A stretch of DNA of 8,738 bases from Actinomycetes bacterium (GTDB lineage Bacteria; Actinomycetota; Acidimicrobiia; Acidimicrobiales; Acidimicrobiaceae). The first letter of the stretch is position 1; every line of letters begins with the position of its first letter. The notes below the pieces were generated by a model. The model searched no databases, had not been told where the DNA came from, and was given only the letters and a program-made list of their open reading frames with translations. The translations under genes were made by a program, and so were the position numbers. This document shows positions 6,614-8,738 of this stretch, piece after piece. The stretch lies in the NCBI GenBank assembly GCA_021790855.1, contig JAJYFP010000021.1, positions 1-8,738 on the forward strand, written 5' to 3'.

Positions 6614-8143
6614 TTAGATCTCTACTTTCAGTTGAGATCCACTGTTTGCTACTTCGACAGCCGCTAAAACAGCCTTCGCTTTGTTGACGCACTCACGATC
6701 TTCTGCCTCTGGATCTGAATCCGCCACAATACCTGCACCGGACTGAACCCATCCTCGACCATCGTTCAATACAACTGCTGTTCGTATTGCGATAGCCACA
6801 TCAAGATTGCCGTTGAAACCTAAGTACCCAAAGATTCCGCCGTACACACCTCGTCTTAAATTTTCAAGGTCATCGATGATCTCCATGGCGCGAACCTTGG
6901 GTGCCCCTGAAAGTGTGCCTGCCGGCATCGTTGCCCTTAGAACATCAACTGCGTTAAACTCACTACGCAGATGACCACTCACCTCTGAACAAAGATGCAT
7001 AACATGTGAGAACTTCTCAAGCACCATAAACTCATCCACGGTTACCGACCCGAAAGATGATACTTTACCTAAATCGTTTCTCGCCAGATCGACTAGCATC
7101 ACATGTTCTGCTATCTCCTTTGGATGCTCTAAAAGCTCAGCACCTAACGCGCGATCTGCGTCCTCTGAAGTTCCCCTTGGCCGAGTTCCCGCAATGGGTC
7201 GAGTGACGATCTTTTCGCCGATCATCCTCACAAGGGCCTCAGGGGATGAACCCACTACGCTAAAGCCTTCGGTTTTTAAAAAATACATGTACGGTGAAGG
7301 GTTGAGCAGTCTCAGCGCTCGGTATAGTTCAAGCGGCGAGCTATGCAGCTCAAATCCAAAACGTTGCGATAATACAACTTGAAATATCTCGCCGTCTAGT
7401 ATTTGTTCCTTAGCGACCTTCACTGCATCAATGTACTCCTGAGAAGAAACGAAACGGTCGTTCGGCTCATCGACATTTGGAGTGGCCTCATACACCCTTG
7501 CAAGCGGTAACGCTGGATGGCGCAAGTCACTCACCATAGCCCGCAAGGAAGCGACCGCGTCGTTAAACTCTACGCGCAGACGCTGTTCCGACAGATCCTC
7601 TGGAACAAGAACATTTTTCACTAACGTTACTACTTGGCGCCAATGGTCAAAGATTGCGAGCTCTCCAACCAGTTGCAGGTGAGCATCCGGTACGCCGGTC
7701 TGATCAGGTCGTCCTATGCCCAAGATAGGTTCTACCTCTCGAACCACATCGTATGCCAGGTAGCCGACTAGCCCTGAGTCAAATACGTCCTGAACAGTAG
7801 GTTCGTAGTATCGCTTAAGTAATGTGGCAATATAGTCCAAAACGCCTTCATAGTCGGAAGATCGCGGAAGATCGTTACCCTTGACTGTTACTGAGTCCGC
7901 CGTTTTGGTCACAACAGCAAGAGGATTACGGCCCACAAAAGAGTATCTAGCCCACCTCTCGCCTTGTTCAACAGACTCAAGGATAAAACCGATATCACTT
8001 TCTTTCACAAGACTGCTAAATGCCGTCAGTGGAGTTAGCGTATCGGCGATTAAAGACACCTTAACCTGAGCGAGTTTGGAAGATAAGCATCTCTGATAGA
8101 ACTGATCAAAACGACTGTAGACGTCATCAAAATTGCAGTACAC
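6614..8143 (-). CDS. trpE: Anthranilate synthase component I
   Basis: TrpE converts chorismate to anthranilate, the first committed step of tryptophan synthesis, using ammonia from the TrpG glutaminase. The protein is 509 aa, full length. The N-terminal allosteric region carries FILES (53-57) and GERWARYSF, the segment that binds feedback tryptophan. The chorismate-binding domain has PIAGTRPRG (316-324), LVDLARNDLG (350-359), MPAGTLSGAPK (406-416) and QSGAGIVADSDPEAE (467-481). The Ala in PIAGT, where aminodeoxychorismate synthase PabB has Lys, supports TrpE. The start is GTG, 3 nt after the hisI stop; AAGGAG (8161-8156) lies 12 bases upstream, rather far, so translational coupling is likely. 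No trpG is present nearby. Confidence 0.96.
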   Translation of the reverse strand: MYCNFDDVYSRFDQFYQRCLSSKLAQVKVSLIADTLTPLTAFSSLVKESDIGFILESVEQGERWARYSFVGRNPLAVVTKTADSVTVKGNDLPRSSDYEGVLDYIATLLKRYYEPTVQDVFDSGLVGYLAYDVVREVEPILGIGRPDQTGVPDAHLQLVGELAIFDHWRQVVTLVKNVLVPEDLSEQRLRVEFNDAVASLRAMVSDLRHPALPLARVYEATPNVDEPNDRFVSSQEYIDAVKVAKEQILDGEIFQVVLSQRFGFELHSSPLELYRALRLLNPSPYMYFLKTEGFSVVGSSPEALVRMIGEKIVTRPIAGTRPRGTSEDADRALGAELLEHPKEIAEHVMLVDLARNDLGKVSSFGSVTVDEFMVLEKFSHVMHLCSEVSGHLRSEFNAVDVLRATMPAGTLSGAPKVRAMEIIDDLENLRRGVYGGIFGYLGFNGNLDVAIAIRTAVVLNDGRGWVQSGAGIVADSDPEAEDRECVNKAKAVLAAVEVANSGSQLKVEI

Positions 8144-8146
8144 CTT

Positions 8147-8515
8147 TTAGCGGTTCTCCTTAGCGACAGTATTGAAAAAGCATGAGTATTCCCCGGTATG
8201 GCAAGCACCGTCACCGATCTGAACCACTTTTACTAACAAAGTGTCAAGGTCGCAGTCGCTTCTTATCTCCTTAATTATTTGAATATTCCCCGAGGTCTCA
8301 CCCTTGGCCCAATACTGCTGGCGGGATCTTGAGTAGAACCATGTTCTTCCAGAATGTATGGATCTTTCCAGTGCGGTCCTGTCCATATAGGCAACCATAA
8401 GCACCGCTCCATTTTCGTCAACTACTACAGATGGAATCAGACCGTCCGACGAGTATTTAAGGGCACCAAGATCAAAATCACATATGAGCGACTCGATTGA
8501 GGTAGGATCGTTCAT
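8147..8515 (-). CDS. hisI: Phosphoribosyl-AMP cyclohydrolase
   Basis: HisI opens the adenine ring of phosphoribosyl-AMP, the third step of histidine biosynthesis. The protein is 122 aa, the monofunctional form without a HisE domain. Metal-site motifs are complete: DCDLD at 87-91 (Asp87, Asp89 and Asp91 for Mg; Cys88 for Zn), and Cys105 and Cys112 in [11 protein letters not shown] for Zn. VAYMDRTAL and [19 protein letters not shown] are also typical. Its ATG overlaps the stop of the upstream GroES-like gene by 4 nt (ATGA) and has no clear Shine-Dalgarno, indicating coupled translation. trpE begins 3 nt after its stop. hisI next to trpE is a familiar actinobacterial arrangement. Confidence 0.97.
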   Translation of the reverse strand: MNDPTSIESLICDFDLGALKYSSDGLIPSVVVDENGAVLMVAYMDRTALERSIHSGRTWFYSRSRQQYWAKGETSGNIQIIKEIRSDCDLDTLLVKVVQIGDGACHTGEYSCFFNTVAKENR

Positions 8516-8738
8516 AGGTAAAGTCCAGTCTCGTTCTCGATACGATCGGCCGCAACTGCATGAATATCGCGCTCTCGCAGTATTAGGTACGCATCCCCTT
8601 GCACCTCAACCTCGTACCTATCCTCCGGGGAAAACAGAACCAAATCACCGGATTTTATCGACCTCACACTCGGTCCGACGGCGACTACTTCCGCCCAAGT
8701 AAGTCTTTTGGCTACTTGGGCAGTCGCTGGTATGAGAA
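8512..8738 (-). CDS. GroES-like co-chaperonin family protein, C-terminal part only
   Basis: The minus-strand frame enters at the window edge and gives 74 residues to a TGA that overlaps the hisI ATG. The pattern is that of the 10-kDa chaperonin fold: [20 protein letters not shown], then [11 protein letters not shown] with the Cpn10-type GD-VLF strand, then [19 protein letters not shown], matching the family's end YLILRE-DILAV. The C-terminal extension ENETGLYL goes beyond a standard GroES. The start and the mobile-loop region lie outside the window. The absence of a visible groEL and the coupling to hisI suggest a divergent GroES-like paralogue and not the main GroES, but this cannot be settled here. 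Confidence 0.8.
   Translation of the reverse strand, partial: LIPATAQVAKRLTWAEVVAVGPSVRSIKSGDLVLFSPEDRYEVEVQGDAYLILRERDIHAVAADRIENETGLYL

Noticed and set aside
6612..6692. Upstream extension of ygfZ to a TTG inside trpE
   Set aside because: It would overlap trpE by 79 nt and adds 27 residues (starting MRQQSEGCFSG) unlike the family; GTG at 6611 fits the expected N-terminus and operon spacing.
6614..8143. Aminodeoxychorismate synthase PabB instead of TrpE
   Set aside because: The PIAGT motif has Ala where PabB has Lys, the LES feedback motif is intact, and the gene adjoins hisI as trpE does in many Actinobacteria.
1..8738. CRISPR array, insertion sequence, tRNA or rRNA gene
   Set aside because: Reading both strands, no regularly spaced repeats, transposase motifs, terminal inverted repeats or tRNA/rRNA signatures were seen; almost all sequence is accounted for by the annotated genes.

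Overview
This is a gene-dense bacterial window that looks chromosomal and actinobacterial. The gene set (scpA-scpB-rluB, hisI-trpE, a GroES-like protein, an EthD-family protein) and the frequent GTG/TTG starts fit that phylum. The style of the GroES-like, MBL and EthD proteins suggests Acidimicrobiia or a relative. Base composition looks roughly balanced rather than very GC-rich. The lineage is an inference from memory of protein families, not a database result. No mobile element, CRISPR array, tRNA or rRNA is visible.

Layout: (1) 1-64 is non-coding and holds a small perfect hairpin between two 9-bp direct repeats. (2) 65-3001, minus strand, is a tight operon read nucleosidase (mtnN-like) -> scpA -> scpB -> rluB, with junctions of 8-nt overlap, 4-nt overlap and 0 nt. 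(3) 3002-3226 is a divergent intergenic region with a perfect 8-bp dyad. (4) 3227-4219, plus strand, is trpS. (5) 4311-5666, plus strand, is a metallo-beta-lactamase-fold hydrolase followed by a small EthD-family protein. (6) 5667-5744 is a short convergent gap. (7) 5745-8738, minus strand, is a second tight operon read GroES-like (cut by the window edge) -> hisI -> trpE -> ygfZ, with a 4-nt overlap and gaps of 3 and 2 nt.

The genes are mostly housekeeping: chromosome condensation (ScpA/ScpB), rRNA pseudouridylation, salvage of SAM by-products, tryptophanyl-tRNA charging, histidine and tryptophan biosynthesis, and folate-dependent Fe-S maintenance. Tryptophan use (trpS) and synthesis (trpE) sit in the same window but in separate transcription units, and no trpG or other trp gene is present.

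The most unusual point is the start of the MBL hydrolase. Its reading frame clearly continues upstream of the first ATG/GTG/TTG codon through conserved-looking N-terminal sequence. It ends at an ACG codon six bases after a near-perfect Shine-Dalgarno (AGAAGGAG), so either a non-canonical ACG start is used or a T-to-C change has hit an original ATG. No clearly new multi-gene system is visible. The best candidates for lesser-known biology are the MBL+EthD pair, the operon-embedded GroES-like protein, and the nucleosidase coupled to the condensin subunits.
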